DNA of 64,000 nt from Mermis nigrescens (lineage: Eukaryota; Nematoda; Enoplea; Mermithida; Mermithidae): the NCBI GenBank assembly GCA_036768485.1, contig JAVLUZ010000157.1, forward strand, positions 12,152,342 to 12,216,341, in the 5' to 3' direction. Below, one piece after another: positions 44,842-56,797 of this stretch. Within the stretch, counting starts at the first letter, position 1. The number at the start of each line of letters is the position of its first letter. The notes beneath the pieces are model-generated. The model made no database searches. It saw only the letters and a program-made list of their open reading frames with translations, and was not told the DNA's origin. Both the position numbers and the translations under genes were made by a program.

Positions 44842-45304
44842 TATACCTGGGCGTGGGGGGGTTGGGGGTATGCACCACACCTGGGCGTGGGGGGTATGCA
44901 CCCCCCGAGAATCCAAAATACTCCTCCCAAAATTCAATTCTTGAATTTTTTTCGCTTTTTTCGCAATTTTTGATGCCAATGGATAGTGCTCGGCGAGAAA
45001 GTTGAAAAATGTTGTTTTGTCATACCACCATTTTAAGGCCATTTTTTGATCTTTGAAAAATATTGCACCCCAGAGAATTTTAGTGCTGCCCACCTTTAAT
45101 ATGCACCCCCCCCGAAAACAAAATACCCTCAGAATTCAATTTTTGAATTTTTCGTTTTTTTATACAATTTTTTGATGCCAATGGATAGTGCTCGATGAGA
45201 AACGTTGAAACAAGATGTTTTTTCGCCATACCACCATTTTTAAGGCCATTTTTTGACGTTTGAAAAATCTTGCACCCCCAGAATTTTGGTGCCGCCTACC
45301 TATG
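44842..45304 (-). mobile_element. Family A MITE nested in a family A MITE
   Basis: Outer copy: TATACCTGGGCG to ...CTACCTATG with the perfect duplication GTATCCAC (44834-44841, 45305-45312). Inner copy 44877-45099 (ACACCTGGGCG to ...CCCACCTTTAA) with the perfect duplication TATGCACC (44869-44876, 45100-45107). Confidence 0.92.
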
Positions 45305-45312
45305 GTATCCAC

Positions 45313-46268
45313 CATTTTTGAGCCCAGAAAGGCACTTTAAAATTTTAACACTTTAAGAATCCCCATGCTGTGCAGTGCAGGTCTGCCATTGATCCCCAGC
45401 AAAATAGTTGCGGTCCACATAGTTGATTATTTTTCGCAAAAATCGTAGGTATTTTTTCAAGCGTTTAAGCTGATTTTTGGCTCAAAAGCTCATTTTCAGA
45501 TTAAATTTTGTGCAAGTTACTTTAACTTTTCAAATTTTTTAAGTTTTCATGTTCTAGAAAGAAAGAGCAATGTTCCAAACGTCAGAACACAGTGTTTTTG
45601 ATGCATACCCTCGTTTTTTAGTCTATAAGAGGTAGTTATTAAGAAAAATTCGGGGTTGACCCCCAGAATTTCCATGCCGTGCACATATGGTATTTTAGTT
45701 TCGAAAAGAGTAGCATTTGTTCTACATATATAAAACGAAAAAAAGACAAGTTTTTATTTCAGTACAGCGGCCAAAATTCAGGAAATATTTGCTTTTGAGA
45801 ATATATAGAGCAAATTTTTCCTATTCAAAGTAGGCTAGATACATACTACATTAAAATATAAAGTAAGAATGCATGTACGAGTACCTATACGACATATTTT
45901 TCTACCCGCAAATTTCCACTGACAAGTCCGAAGTTTTCGGCAAAGTGATAATTTTAAAATTTGAGGTTTTTAACAGACAATACCAAGATTCGGTCCAAAA
46001 TAAATAAACAGGTTATTGCTTGCAGGAACAGCACACCTCTGTGCATTTTTGTGCAAACACATAATACACATACTCAATATATGCGTACCTATTCGAAAAA
46101 AGGCTAAAGCCTATGCGATCGGAAGCAAAAAGAACAACATTGCATTGTATTTTATATTTATTTTAATATTTTTGTACTCATCTGAATATTTATATTTTTA
46201 CATTCTAACCACATTTTAAAATTTTTTATATCTATAATCTATATTTTTTATAATTCACAGTTGCGTAC
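45313..46268. other. AATF intron, family F remnants
   Basis: 45313-45700 holds the tail of one F copy and a second diverged one ('ccatgccgtgcacatatgg' end). Bases 45700-46268 are AT-rich intron with nothing recognised. Confidence 0.5.
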
Positions 46269-46513
46269 CGCCCAAGAGCGTGAGGGTCCGTTATTCCCAC
46301 AGCCTTTCTTTCTATGATTTCTCGCAGAAGCTGATGGTAAAAGTCGTCATCGTCGAAAATTTCCTCATCGTGGTCCTCGCTTTCCGCTGGATCGATTTCG
46401 TTCTCGCACCGACCACTCAAGTCAACGTTATCAGAGGGACATTTACCCAAAATTTTGTAATCAGTCCTTTTTAACTGAGTTCTTCTCAATAAACGACCCT
46501 TGTCAGCGCAAAT
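46269..46513 (-). CDS. AATF: AATF, exon with the acidic FDDDDFY block
   Basis: Acceptor 'ttgatcgaatag', donor GGCG|GTACGC; phase 0 in, phase 2 out. Reads ICADKGRLLRRTQLKRTDYK, then ILGKCPSDNVDLSG and, after an acidic stretch, EEIFDDDDFYHQLLREIIER. Both 'RRTQLKRt.Y.iLGk' and the invariant acidic/aromatic block mark AATF. Together with NGDN and NOL10 this protein acts in early small-subunit processome steps in the nucleolus; in vertebrates it is also known as the RNA polymerase II-binding factor Che-1. Confidence 0.95.
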
Positions 46514-46742
46514 CTATTCGATCAAACGAACGATATAAACGAAGGGGGTATTCGAGGAACTCATAAGTCAACCCTACTATGAAATTTTTACCGTTGGCTA
46601 TTCTAATTTTTTTAACGAAATTAACAAATTTGCTTTGTATATCAAAAAGTTTGATCTTTTAGTAAATTTTTAGCTTAAATTCTCCGCAAAATCGCTTTCA
46701 GAAAGGAAACATTTGTATGTTATAGTTTTATGTATGTGATAT

Positions 46743-47742
46743 AGGGTGTCACAAAATGATAAACACCTTCCGGAAACTGATAAGCATTATGGAAAAATGT
46801 ACAAATACCACGTTGTAGAGGCTTTAATTCTGCGTCATGTGGTTATTTTTCATAATTCTCTATTGATCAGAAATTCAGAAATAAAACAAATATCAATTTT
46901 TCGATTTCCACGACTACATATTTACATTGATTTAAAAATCCGTACGATCAATATCAGAGCTTCGTCGATCTTCCAAAAGCGGTTAGGCATTGAACATTAC
47001 AGACTCCTAAACAATCACGCATCATATTCTAATTTATTTAACACAATCTATATGCAAATTTTCCTATACTACATATTTCCGCAAAATATCGCCCGAATTC
47101 CGAATTCACGTGCACGAACTTTTTTACTCGATCTATTTCAACGTCAACAAGATATGTAGGTCTTATCAGAGCTACTTTTGACCTTTTTGCAAACCGAATC
47201 CAATTTATACTATCCTAAAGCCACACATGCACATAGGGGGCTGAGGGGGGTAAAACCCCCCTTGAGGGGTCAGCTAGACCGGTACTGTCCGGCGATTTTG
47301 AGAAAACAGGTCTTGTTCTGCATCATTTTTGACATCAAAATAAGTAAAAATGTCAAAATTATTCCGGCGCTTCGCGCCAGATTAGTACTTTTAAGTACTT
47401 TTTACTCAAAAAGCACCCAAAATTGATAAATTTTTGCATTTTTTAGTGTTAAAAGTGATATAATGCAGTCAAAATGGAGTAAAAATGCTTTTAAAAATGT
47501 GTTATTAACACGAAAAAACGTTTTATAGGCTATTTTGACCATTTTGATCATTAAAACAGCAAAAAAATCGTGAACGTTAAATTTACTGTTTTAGATTTTT
47601 AGCATTTCACCCCCCCCCTGCCGACCCTGACCTTGTGCACCTATGCCTAAAGCATAATTAAATGCTCTATAAGGTTGAAATTTTTTCTATCGCACCTTGA
47701 TGTTTATTTTTTTAGAGGTGGCCTAGCGTTTTGTTACACCCT
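46743..47742. mobile_element. Mariner-like remnant in an AATF intron
   Basis: Left AGGGTGTCACAAAATG and, inverted at the right, AGGGTGTAACAAAACG suggest a mariner-type terminal repeat. Inside, the 137-codon plus-strand frame at 46746-47159 shows no transposase motif. The element is enlarged by a family C insertion. Confidence 0.5.
47222..47645 (-). mobile_element. Family C element, full copy (424 bp)
   Basis: Ends CACACATGCACATAGGGGG and ...TTGTGCACCTATG, flanked by the perfect 8-bp duplication CCTAAAGC (47214-47221, 47646-47653). It contains GGCGCTTCGCGCC at 47366-47378. The ends resemble those of family A while the body differs. Confidence 0.88.
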
Positions 47743-47922
47743 GCACAGAATTTATACATAGAATATAAAGTGCTAGTAAGCTTTCCAAATGCTATGAATA
47801 TATTTATGTAAATGTTGGTATGTTTACGAATCACGAAGCTAATTTGAGGTAACGATATGTTGCTATTTCTCAAGCACAACCAAATAAATATGGTTTGTCA
47901 TGCCAACTTTTCAATGACTCAC

Positions 47923-48034
47923 TTGTTCAATCTGCTGCAATACGTTTTTGTCGAAGGCCGAAAAATCATTCCTTCCACCAATTTTACCGCCAGCTAATCT
48001 GGTTTTCTCATACCAATGAAGCAGAACTCGATCG
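47923..48034 (-). CDS. AATF: AATF, middle exon
   Basis: Acceptor 'gatgcttctag', donor CAA|GTGAGT. With the last two bases of the preceding exon it reads RDRVLLHWYEKTRLAGGKIG, then GRNDFSAFDKNVLQQIEQ. The 'tL.kW..KT.l..gk....fsaF...v..QI' pattern belongs to the AATF-Che1 domain. It exits in phase 0. Confidence 0.93.
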
Positions 48035-48389
48035 CTAGAAGCATCAATTTTAACGCAATATAGTGTAAATCGCTAAATGTGAATGCATGAGCTAAAAATC
48101 AGTCAGTCAATCAATCAAGCGATGAATGAAAAAATGCGTAATTATCCTTCTCGGTAAAGAGGCTTGTAAATGTCACATCAGATTGATTTCAAAACAACAA
48201 TATTGAAATAAATAATCAAAATAGATTAGATGAATCATTTTCACTAGGACTTTTGTGCTAACAAATTTTGGACTTGGATAGCAATATCTGAACTCAGTGC
48301 ATGGTAATAAACGTATGGTCAACACACGCACATATACATCACCAAAGTACATCAAGATCCAAGAAAAACGAAACCTGAAAATCCACGAC

Positions 48390-49720
48390 CACACATGATT
48401 TTGAGCGCTGAAGGGTTTCAACCCCGGGATTTGCGATTTATCTAAAAATTCATAGAAAACGTGTAGATTTTAGCGATTTAGCTATTCGTTCATTAAAAGT
48501 GTCAAAATTTAGCGCTTAGCGCCATACATGTAAGCCTTTTTTGACTATATTTTGTTCAATTCATTAGAAATTTTTTGATATTTTATCGGAGTTTTTGTAT
48601 TTACGTTCTAAGAACATATATAAAACATAGTTAGAAACATAGTAGGACAAAGGCCGGTCTTCTAGATGATACCGGCGGCCAAAAATTATGGTTGGTTGCC
48701 GGTTCGAAAAAGGGTTGTTTTGGTATATGTCACCTCATACCTTTTTTAAACGTTCTGCAAGTCTGCATGCATCATTTGCGCTTGTTTTATCCGTCCCAAT
48801 TTACTCGCTTTCAGTATCATCAGTCAATAAACTAATTGTTTACAACTATAGTTTTTAGAGTTTGCATTGTGTTCACTTGTGGAAAATTTGTTCAGGTCTT
48901 TTTGTCATTCTCAGCTCAATTACGCAGATTTTTCAAGGACATGACAACTACCGCAACAAAATTGGCCTTATGGAAAATTTGTAACCTTTCCTTTTAGTCC
49001 AATTAAGCAGCCTCTTTAATAATAAACAATGTAATGCTTAACTATATCTGCCAAATAGTGCGGGAAAATTTTGGCCTTCTTATTTTTTAAAACATCAATA
49101 AATATTACATCTGGCACGAAGCGCCAAAGAATCTTGACCTTCTAACCTTTTCAGCTCAATATGATGGCTTTTCGAAGACACGAATATAAAACTCATTTTG
49201 CAGCCTTAATCATCCTCAAACTTCGCTTAGGTTTTTAAATGCTTCTTTCATGCGAAACAGGAAATAAAAATATTAAATCCAGCAGAAATATTGATAATTT
49301 CCCATTCAGCTCAATTTTAGGAATTTATAAAAACAGACGTATGAATAAATTAGTAAATTCGGCACCATTAATGGAACATTATGGCATTTCCATATCTCAA
49401 CTTCATTTTGAGGCATTTAGAGTTGATAAGGAAAAGGTTAAATACCGGTAGATTTTTGTCCGCTGAACTTTTACAGCAGCTGTAAAACTTTAACCCAGAA
49501 CAAAAATATATTCGACTAAACAGCCCCGTGTGGATCGCAAACTTTGAAGTCATATCGAGAACCATTAGGAGATAGGCGAAAATAAACGCATTTTCGAGCA
49601 TTTCTCAAAGAGCTCTAAACAATGACGAAGGAAAATTTTTGAAATATTTTTTCTCTTTTAAACTCAATTTTGCAGCCTTATAAGACAAATAGTGCAGAAA
49701 CGTGCATATTATAAGACTAT
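48390..49720. repeat. AATF intron with family F and E pieces
   Basis: An F-like copy from 48390 ('cacacatgattttgagc') to about 48630, a GC-richer inverted stretch 'ggccggtcttctagatgataccggcggcc' (two parts) near 48655, then family E-like sequence with a GGCACGAAGCGCC motif near 49113. Confidence 0.5.
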
Positions 49721-50176
49721 GGCGCGAAGCGCCGAAAATTTTTGACGTCCTTATCCCCTTAAGCTGAATTTTGAAGCTTTCTGAATATAGACGATGCTTA
49801 AATAATATATTGCGCGAAGCGCCAGAACATTTCTATATTTGTATTCTTTTAGGGCTCAAATTTGCATGTTTCTCGATATAAATAATCCGGTATCATGCCT
49901 GGCGTGTAGCGCCGAAAATTTTTGAGATTTCTACACTTTTACCTAAATTTTGCAACTTTCTAAACAGCAATGCAATAATTATAGTTTACACGAAGCGCCG
50001 GAAATTTTCGATTTTTTATCTTTTTAAGCACAATTGTGCAGCTTTCTGAATGTATGCAATAGAAATTATATTTGGCGCGAAGCACTGGAAATTTTCGATA
50101 CATTTACTCTCTTATGCTCACTTTTGCAGGTTTCCGTATATAAGCAATGCAGCAACTATATCTGGCGCAAAGCGTC
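49721..50176. repeat. ~88-bp tandem array with a hairpin in each unit
   Basis: Variants of GGCGCGAAGCGCC begin near 49721, 49811, 49901, 49987, 50074 and 50164, so six units spaced 86-90 bases. Between them the unit reads 'gaaaatttt...ttttta..ctcaattttgcagctttct.aatata..caatgc' in diverged form. The GC-rich part can form a 5-bp stem with a GAA loop. Confidence 0.8.
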
Positions 50177-52750
50177 GGAAAATTTGTGCGTTTTTATGCT
50201 ATTAAGCTCAATTTGGCACCTTTCTGAAGATAAGAAATGCAAGAAATATGTGTCAGCCTTAAATGCCAAGCTCCAGTAGCGGGTCTTATGCCCTGACGCC
50301 AGCGCCGATTGACATACCTTTATTCAGTGTTTTTTATACAAGGTCCCTTCGTACAAATGCGAAGACGGTCCCCAAAGTTTTTCAATTTATAGGTTTCTAA
50401 AGATGAAAAATACGGAAGAGCTAAAAAATTTTTTTGATATTTTTATTTGTTTTCAAGCAGATTTTGCGGCCTATTTATTGACAAATGATTTAGAAAATTC
50501 GAAAAATTTTATTATTTCTACAGTCCTTAACACAATTTTGAAGTTTTGTGAACTGATAAAACAAAAAATTGTGAAATTTGTGCAAAACAATTTTGACATA
50601 TTTATCATAAGTTCAGGTCAAGTTTAGTCATCCAATAAATAAACAGTGCAAACAACTTTTATAACAAAGTGCCTGAATCTTTTGGCTGATTCAAACTTTT
50701 AAACTCAATGCTGGAGGTTTATAGGGAGAAAAAACACAGTAATCGACGCGAGGTGCCGGAAAACATTGACGTTTTTGTATTAGCTCAATCAATGTTTGCA
50801 GCTATAAATGCATACCGAACAGACAAAATTTCGGAAATTTTTTGAAATTCTGACACTTCTACTGATTTTGTCTTACCAGAAATCTTTGTCTTTTACAAAG
50901 CGGTCCTAAAAAGTCCTAATGAATCGGAAAAAATCTTTGCCGAATACAAAACTAGGCCTTTTGCCCCAAGATGTCTTTGTAAATTGTACAAAAATTGCTC
51001 CAAAATTTCTTTGTGGGCCTCAATTTTGTTCTGCTACATAACTCGACCCATATCCAGGATTTAAGTTCAGGAAGGGTCTCCCGAATTTGAGAATGTAAAT
51101 AATGCGCTGAGAAGCTATTTTATTTGATGACACGAATTTTCAAAGTGTTTTGCCTTTTTGGCTCAGTTTTGCAGCATGTAATAATAAAAAAATCAGTTAT
51201 GTGACTTAAGAAGAATTATAGCGCTTTACTCTTTACCAATCTATTTTAAAGCCTTACACCAATTCTGCAACCAGTGGCTGATCTAGGACTTCCGTAAGAA
51301 GGCATGCCCGTATTCCAATTTTCCAAAAACAGTCGGAACAGGTCCAAAAAAATGCCCTTCACGAAGCTATGGGGGAAAGAAGGGGCTAGTCCCACCTTTC
51401 TACATTTTGAATGTATGAGTATTTTTTACAAGGGTACCCAAAGGAAAATTAAAAATTTCTGAAGCGTACCTATTTGAAAAATCGCCAAAATAGATTTCAG
51501 CATACTTTTGAGCTAATAGGCCCGAAATTTTTGGCGCTTTGCGCCAAATTTATTGTTAGTTGCATAACTTTTGACTTCTAAACAGCCCATCTTTACATAG
51601 GTATAAAATAAAGAAATAGGTCAAAATTTTCTAACGCTCCACAGAATTATTTACTGTTCGCACAAATTTGTTTGCAATCTACCTGAATTGATTATAGAAC
51701 AATTTAAACAATTTTTCAGCAGGGTCGAACTTATATTTGTCGATAAATCATTTGTGCGGCCAATTTATACGACACGGTTTTTGAAGACAAGTGAAATTGA
51801 AATAATTTTTTTTCTAATCTTTTCTCTAATGTGTAGGGCTTGCTGAGAAACGCTCAAAAACACCTCGTCCATCTACAAGTATTTGCTGAAACATCCGACT
51901 GCCCTTCACGTGCAAATGGCATTTTTTCCGCGTTTTACGTCGCCTACTTTTATTTGAAATCGCCTTCGAAGCAACATTTCTTAAAAAATTTTTTAAAGTT
52001 TTCGACAATTTTGTTTGGAAAAAAATCATTTAATTTCGTTGACTTTAGTGGAAATCCAGCGCGAAACTTCCAAAATTCGTGGATTTTAGGCGGAAGGACT
52101 TTTAGAAGCTTGAGTTACTGCTCGATTTCCCGTATTTGTAGCGTTTGATTTGTAGCGTCGAAAATTTTTAAAGGTTATGCATGGAATGAAAATAAAATAA
52201 AAGTATGCTGAAATAGCTGTTTCTGCTCCTGAAATCGTTTTAATTCATTTCTTGGGCGAAATATAGCTTTTAGGCCGCCAAGAAAGTTAATAAATGTCAT
52301 TAATAGGTATTATCCGGCGCGAGGCGCAGGAAAAATTTGAGAAATCAAGATCATTTACGTTCAAGAATCATTGCAAATTACATGTCCATTCTTTATCGCG
52401 CCAAGTATGTTGGGCCGATAAAAGGCGGGGCAGGGGGCGCCACCCACCCATTTAAATCCTTTCCTGTCTGCAACTATCTGAAGAGAAGCAATTAAAGAAA
52501 ATATGTCTGGTGCTGAGCGTAAAAAAATTTCTATATTTCTTTTCTTTTGCACTCGATTTTTGAACTTTTTTGCATGACAAAAAATGCAGAAAATCTTATT
52601 TGCCGAAAAATTTTATCTATCAAAAATTGAAATAGACTAAAAGTAAGTTTTGTTAAATTGATGGCGCCATGCACCGGAAATTTTAGTATTTTTATGCTGT
52701 GAAACGTACAAAACATTTGTAGTTTTTCAGCTGAAAACTTGGAGAAAATT
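50177..52750. other. AATF intron, diverged repeats
   Basis: Family E-like fragments continue (for example GGCGCTTTGCGCC at 51533-51545), and a 'ttatccggcgcgaggcgcag' piece at 52312. A phrase 'acaaggtcccttcgtacaaa' near 50339 recurs near 63800. No coding support. Confidence 0.5.
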
Positions 52751-52754
52751 TCAG

Positions 52755-52957
52755 GATGAATGGTTGATTGGTTCGACAGTTGGCTGGTTTGTTGATTAAG
52801 AAGTGATTGATCGGTTGTTTAATTGATTGATAGGTTGATTAGTTGGTTGATTGGTTAGTTGGTTGGTTGGCTTGTTAGTTGGTTGTGTTGGTTGTTAGTT
52901 GGTTGGTGGCTCGATTGTTTGGTTGTTTGGTTGGTTGGTAAGTCGGTTCATTGGTTG

Positions 52958-53005
<48 letters not shown>

Positions 53006-54605
53006 AATAGTTAGTTAGTTAGCTAGTTAGTTAGTTAGTTGATTATTAGTTAATTAGATAATTAGTTAGTTAGTTAGTTAATTACTCAGTTAGCTAATCG
53101 GTTGGTTGGTCGGTCGGTTGGTTGGTTGATTAGTTGGTTAGCTGGTTGGTTGGTTGGTTAGTTGGTTGTTTGGTTGGTTAGTTGGTTGTTTGGTTAGTTG
53201 GTTGGTTGACTGGTTGGCTGTTTAGTTTGCTAGTTGGTTGACTGGTTGGTCGGCTGGCTGGTTAGTTAATTGACTGGTTGGTTAGTTGGTTGGTTGGTTG
53301 ATTGGCTGGCTGTTTGGTTGGTTGGTAGGCTGATTAGTTTGCTAGCTGGTTGACTGGTTGTTGGTTGGTTGGTTAGTTGGTTGATTGGTTGGTTGGTTAG
53401 TTGGTTGGTTGTTGATTGATTGGTTGGTTGGTTGGTTGGTTAGTTGGTTGGTTGTTTAGTTGGTTGGTTGGTCGGTTGATTGGTCGGTCGGTTGGTTGGT
53501 TGGTTGGTTGGTTGGTTCGTTCGTTGGTTGGTTGGTGGGTGGGTTGGTTGGTTAGCTGGTTGGTTGGTTGTTGATTGTTTAGTTGATTGGTTGGTTGGTT
53601 AATTAATTGGTTGGTTGGTTGGTTTGTTTGTTGGTTGGTGAGTTGGTTGGTTGGTTGGTTGGTTAGTTGGTTGGTTGTTGATTGTTTTGGTTGGTTGGAT
53701 GGTTGGTTGGTTGGTTGGTTGGTCGGTTAATTAATTGGTTGATTGGTTGGCTGTTTAATTTGCTATTGGTTGACTGTTTTGTTGGTTGGTTGGTTGGTTG
53801 GCTGATTAGTTAGTTAGCTAGTTAGTTTGTTGGTTGGTTGGTTGGCTGATCGATTGGTTGGTTGCTTGGTTGGTTGGTTGGTTGGTTAGCTGGTTAGTTG
53901 GTTGGTTGGTTGGCTTGTTAGTTGGTTGGTTGTTTGTTTTGTTGGCTGGTTGGTAAGTTGGTTGGTTGGTTGGTTGGGTAGTTGGTTGGTTGGTCGGTTG
54001 GTTGGTTGATTGGTTAGTTGGTTGGTTGGCTGGTTAGTTGGTTGGTTGTTTGTTTTGTTGGTTGGTTGGTAAGTTGGTTGATTGGTTGGTTACTTAGTTA
54101 GTTAGCTGGTTGGTTAGTTGGTTAGTTGGTTGGTTGGGTAGCTGGTTGGTTGTTTGGTTAGTTAGTTGGTTGTTTGGTTGGTTGGTTGGTTGATGAGTTA
54201 GTTGATTGGTTGGCTGATTGGTTAGTTAGTTTTTAGTTAAGTGGTTGGTTGGCTGGCTGGCTGGTTGGTTGGTCGGTTGGCTGGTTAGTTGGTTGCTTGG
54301 TTGGTTGGCTGGCTGGTTGGTTGGTTGGTTAATTGGTTGGTTGGTTGATTGTTTGATTGTTTGGTTGGTTGGTAAGTTGGTTGATTGGTTTGTTAGTTAG
54401 TTAGTTAGTGAGTTTAATTATGTAGTTAGTTAGTTATAGTTAGTTGATCGGTTGGTTGGTTGTTTGGTTGGTTGGTTGGTTGTTTGGCTGGTTGGTTGGT
54501 TGATAAGTTGGTTGATTGGTTGGCTGGTTGGTTGGTTAGTTAGTTAGTTGGTTGATTGGTTGGTTGGCTGACTGGTTGGTTGGTTGGTTGGTTGTTTAGT
54601 TGGAC
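52755..54605 (+). repeat. 1.85-kb (GGTT)n satellite in the long AATF intron
   Basis: Continuous degenerate TTGG/GGTT tetranucleotides, with TTAG-rich blocks (52958-53095 and near 54395-54440). The frames across it (Trp/Leu/Gly repeats) are not genes. In the AATF pre-mRNA this would be read as a CCAA-type repeat. Confidence 0.95.
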
Positions 54606-56316
54606 TACTGATTGGGCTCTATGTCTAAATGATCCATTTACATGTTTTAGTAATCCTACATTGGTTTTGCAGCATGTATCTTCATTTTTTCACAGAAAAA
54701 TTCAGGTGACACCCGCCATTTTCCCAGGTGATACCGAGTGGCCGTCAGGTGATACCGGGTTGAACTGGGTTGAACCCATTGTCCAGGTGTGGTTAGAAAC
54801 GCCAATAAATTATGTTTTACATGTAGATGCTTATCTCCCGCTTTTTAGCCCAGAAAAAAGGCAATTTATGAAAATTTTTCAGTTTCACCCCCAGAATTTC
54901 CATGCTGTGCACGTCTATTCAACACTAACATTTTTCTCGCAAGTCAAATGAAACAAAATTTTAAATGAACACATATATGTACGTCATGTATGTTGTAAAA
55001 ATCATTTTATCCAGTAAGATCGCGATTTTCGAACGTTTAAGCTCATTTTAGCGCGTTACAGCCCTTTAGCGCTAAAAAATATAGAACGAATAGTCAATTT
55101 AAAACATACGAGTTGATTAGGTACATGTATATTTGCTGTGCCTTTTTTGGGTCCAAAAATGGTAGGTACGCGTCAAAAACATCGTTATTCAGCGTTTCTG
55201 ACGATGCTCTATCTTTCTAGAGCATAGAACATAAATAATTCCGAAAAAATCACAAAAGTCGGAACAAATTGAACAAAATATAGTCAAAACATGAGTATTT
55301 AGAAAATTTAGCACTTTTGAGCAAATCAATAGCTAATAACGCTCAAAAAGCATCTTTCCTACAAATTTTAGGAACTTTCGAAAAATCGCTGATTCTGGGG
55401 GTGGGGTGAAGTGGAAAAATTTTTGCAGGGGGGGGGTGAAACCGGACAGCTCCAAAATTTTGGAAGGGAGGTGGTGCGAGATTTTTCAAAGGTCAAAAAA
55501 TGGCCTTAAAAATGGTGGTATGGCAAAAAAACCATTTTTCAACGTTTCTGATCGAGCACTATCTATTGGCATCAAAAAATTGCGAAAAAAAACAAAAAAT
55601 TTAAAAAAATTGAATTTTAGGGGGGGGGTTATTTTTCCCAAGATCAGGTATAAATGGAACTGCAGTGTTATAGCAATTAACAAAGCTATGGGATTCCATA
55701 ATTTGTGCCTCGTAGCACATCTGGGCAACATCAATAATAATAACAATCGTAATAAACAATACAATCCACATCTGCAACAAAAGTTGGACGGAATTATGTT
55801 TTGCAGAGTAAAAAATTAATTTAGCTAAAAATCATAGATACATTGCTATCGAAGAATACAAAAGTAAAATTGAAATAAATGAGCACAGACCCCTCGATTA
55901 AGCTGTAACCCAGACGACACAGGGGCGTGGGGAGAGGGTTTGGGAGTAGGCGCGCCCTAGAATTCAATGTTCAATTTTTTGTTTTTTGCCAATGGATAGT
56001 GCTTGATGAGAACATTGAGAGAATGGCGTTTTTCGCCATACAACCATCTTTAAGACCATTTTTGACCTTTAAAAAACCCTGCATCCCTAGAATTCTGGTG
56101 CTGCTCACCTGTGGTAACGCCCCAAAATAAAAAAGATACTTCGAAAAAATTAATTATCCGACTGAAAATAAGTAGGTAATTGCAAAAACAACTTGTTAGC
56201 TAAAATCAAGAGGGGGAAGCAAAATGCTGGATGTCTTGGCAATGAAAGACGAAAAAACGCGAGAGGGACACTTTAAGGGACAACACTAGCCTTCGAAAAA
56301 TTGAATGCGAAATTAC
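54606..56316. repeat. AATF intron with family F and A copies
   Basis: F end at 54840-54920 and reversed F at 55150-55430. Degenerate family A copies at about 55444-55640 (forward) and 55919-56114 (reverse). Their frames are not genes. Confidence 0.6.
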
Positions 56317-56797
56317 CGGTATTTTCTCAAAAGGGCGTATCGTTTTGCCAGCAACACCGGGTAAGCAGCCATTCTGTAACCGCTCCGAGTTTTTTTGATG
56401 TTCACGCGTTTTCCTTCTGCTTCATCTTCTTCGGATGAAGATTCTTTTTCATCAGGACTGCTCAAAATTTCCTCATTTTCATCAGCCATATTAAAGGACG
56501 GCAGATCAGCATTTTCGTCGGCAGTTTGATGTTTACTTGAAGAAGTTTGACATAAAGCGACCGACAGTGATTTAGTTGCTTCATTAGAAGCCAACAGATC
56601 ATTCTGAGCATCCAGTAAAAAGTCCAGAATGAGTTTTAAGTGACGTCGGCACACAAGAGAATCTTGTTTAAAGTCCAGGTCATCCTGAACTACGTTCAAC
56701 ACATCCTTCCAGCTGGAATCACCTTGAGGCAACTGATTAGCAGCGGTGAGCAGGCGCTGCAGCTTAATCCGAGTAGCCATCAGCTGCTCCCATAGCT
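56317..56797 (-). CDS. AATF: AATF, central exon (AATF-Che1 domain and acidic linker)
   Basis: Acceptor 'tttctcttgctag', donor CCG|GTAATT; enters completing a Lys codon and leaves in phase 2. Begins LWEQLMATRIKLQRLLTAAN, then QLPQG, the diagnostic 'LWe.Ll..RIklQk.l...NqLP' start of the AATF-Che1 domain. Later come a Ser/Glu-rich acidic linker (SSPDEKESSSEEDEAEGKRV) and YPVLLAKRYALLRKYR, equivalent to the conserved 'yp..laKr...f..yR'. The peptide fits across the 8.3-kb intron with the exon at 47923-48034. Confidence 0.95.

Noticed and set aside
46746..47159. 137-codon plus-strand ORF in an AATF intron
   Set aside because: No recognisable domain; lies between mariner-like ends in AT-rich DNA. 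It could be a decayed transposase frame, but no motif shows this.
49721..50176. CRISPR-like array (regular palindromic repeats)
   Set aside because: Whole ~88-bp unit is repeated, spacers are not unique, and the host is eukaryotic.
54556..54951. Trp/Leu/Gly-rich plus-strand ORF
   Set aside because: Its first part is a translation of the GGTT satellite and its end is family F repeat.
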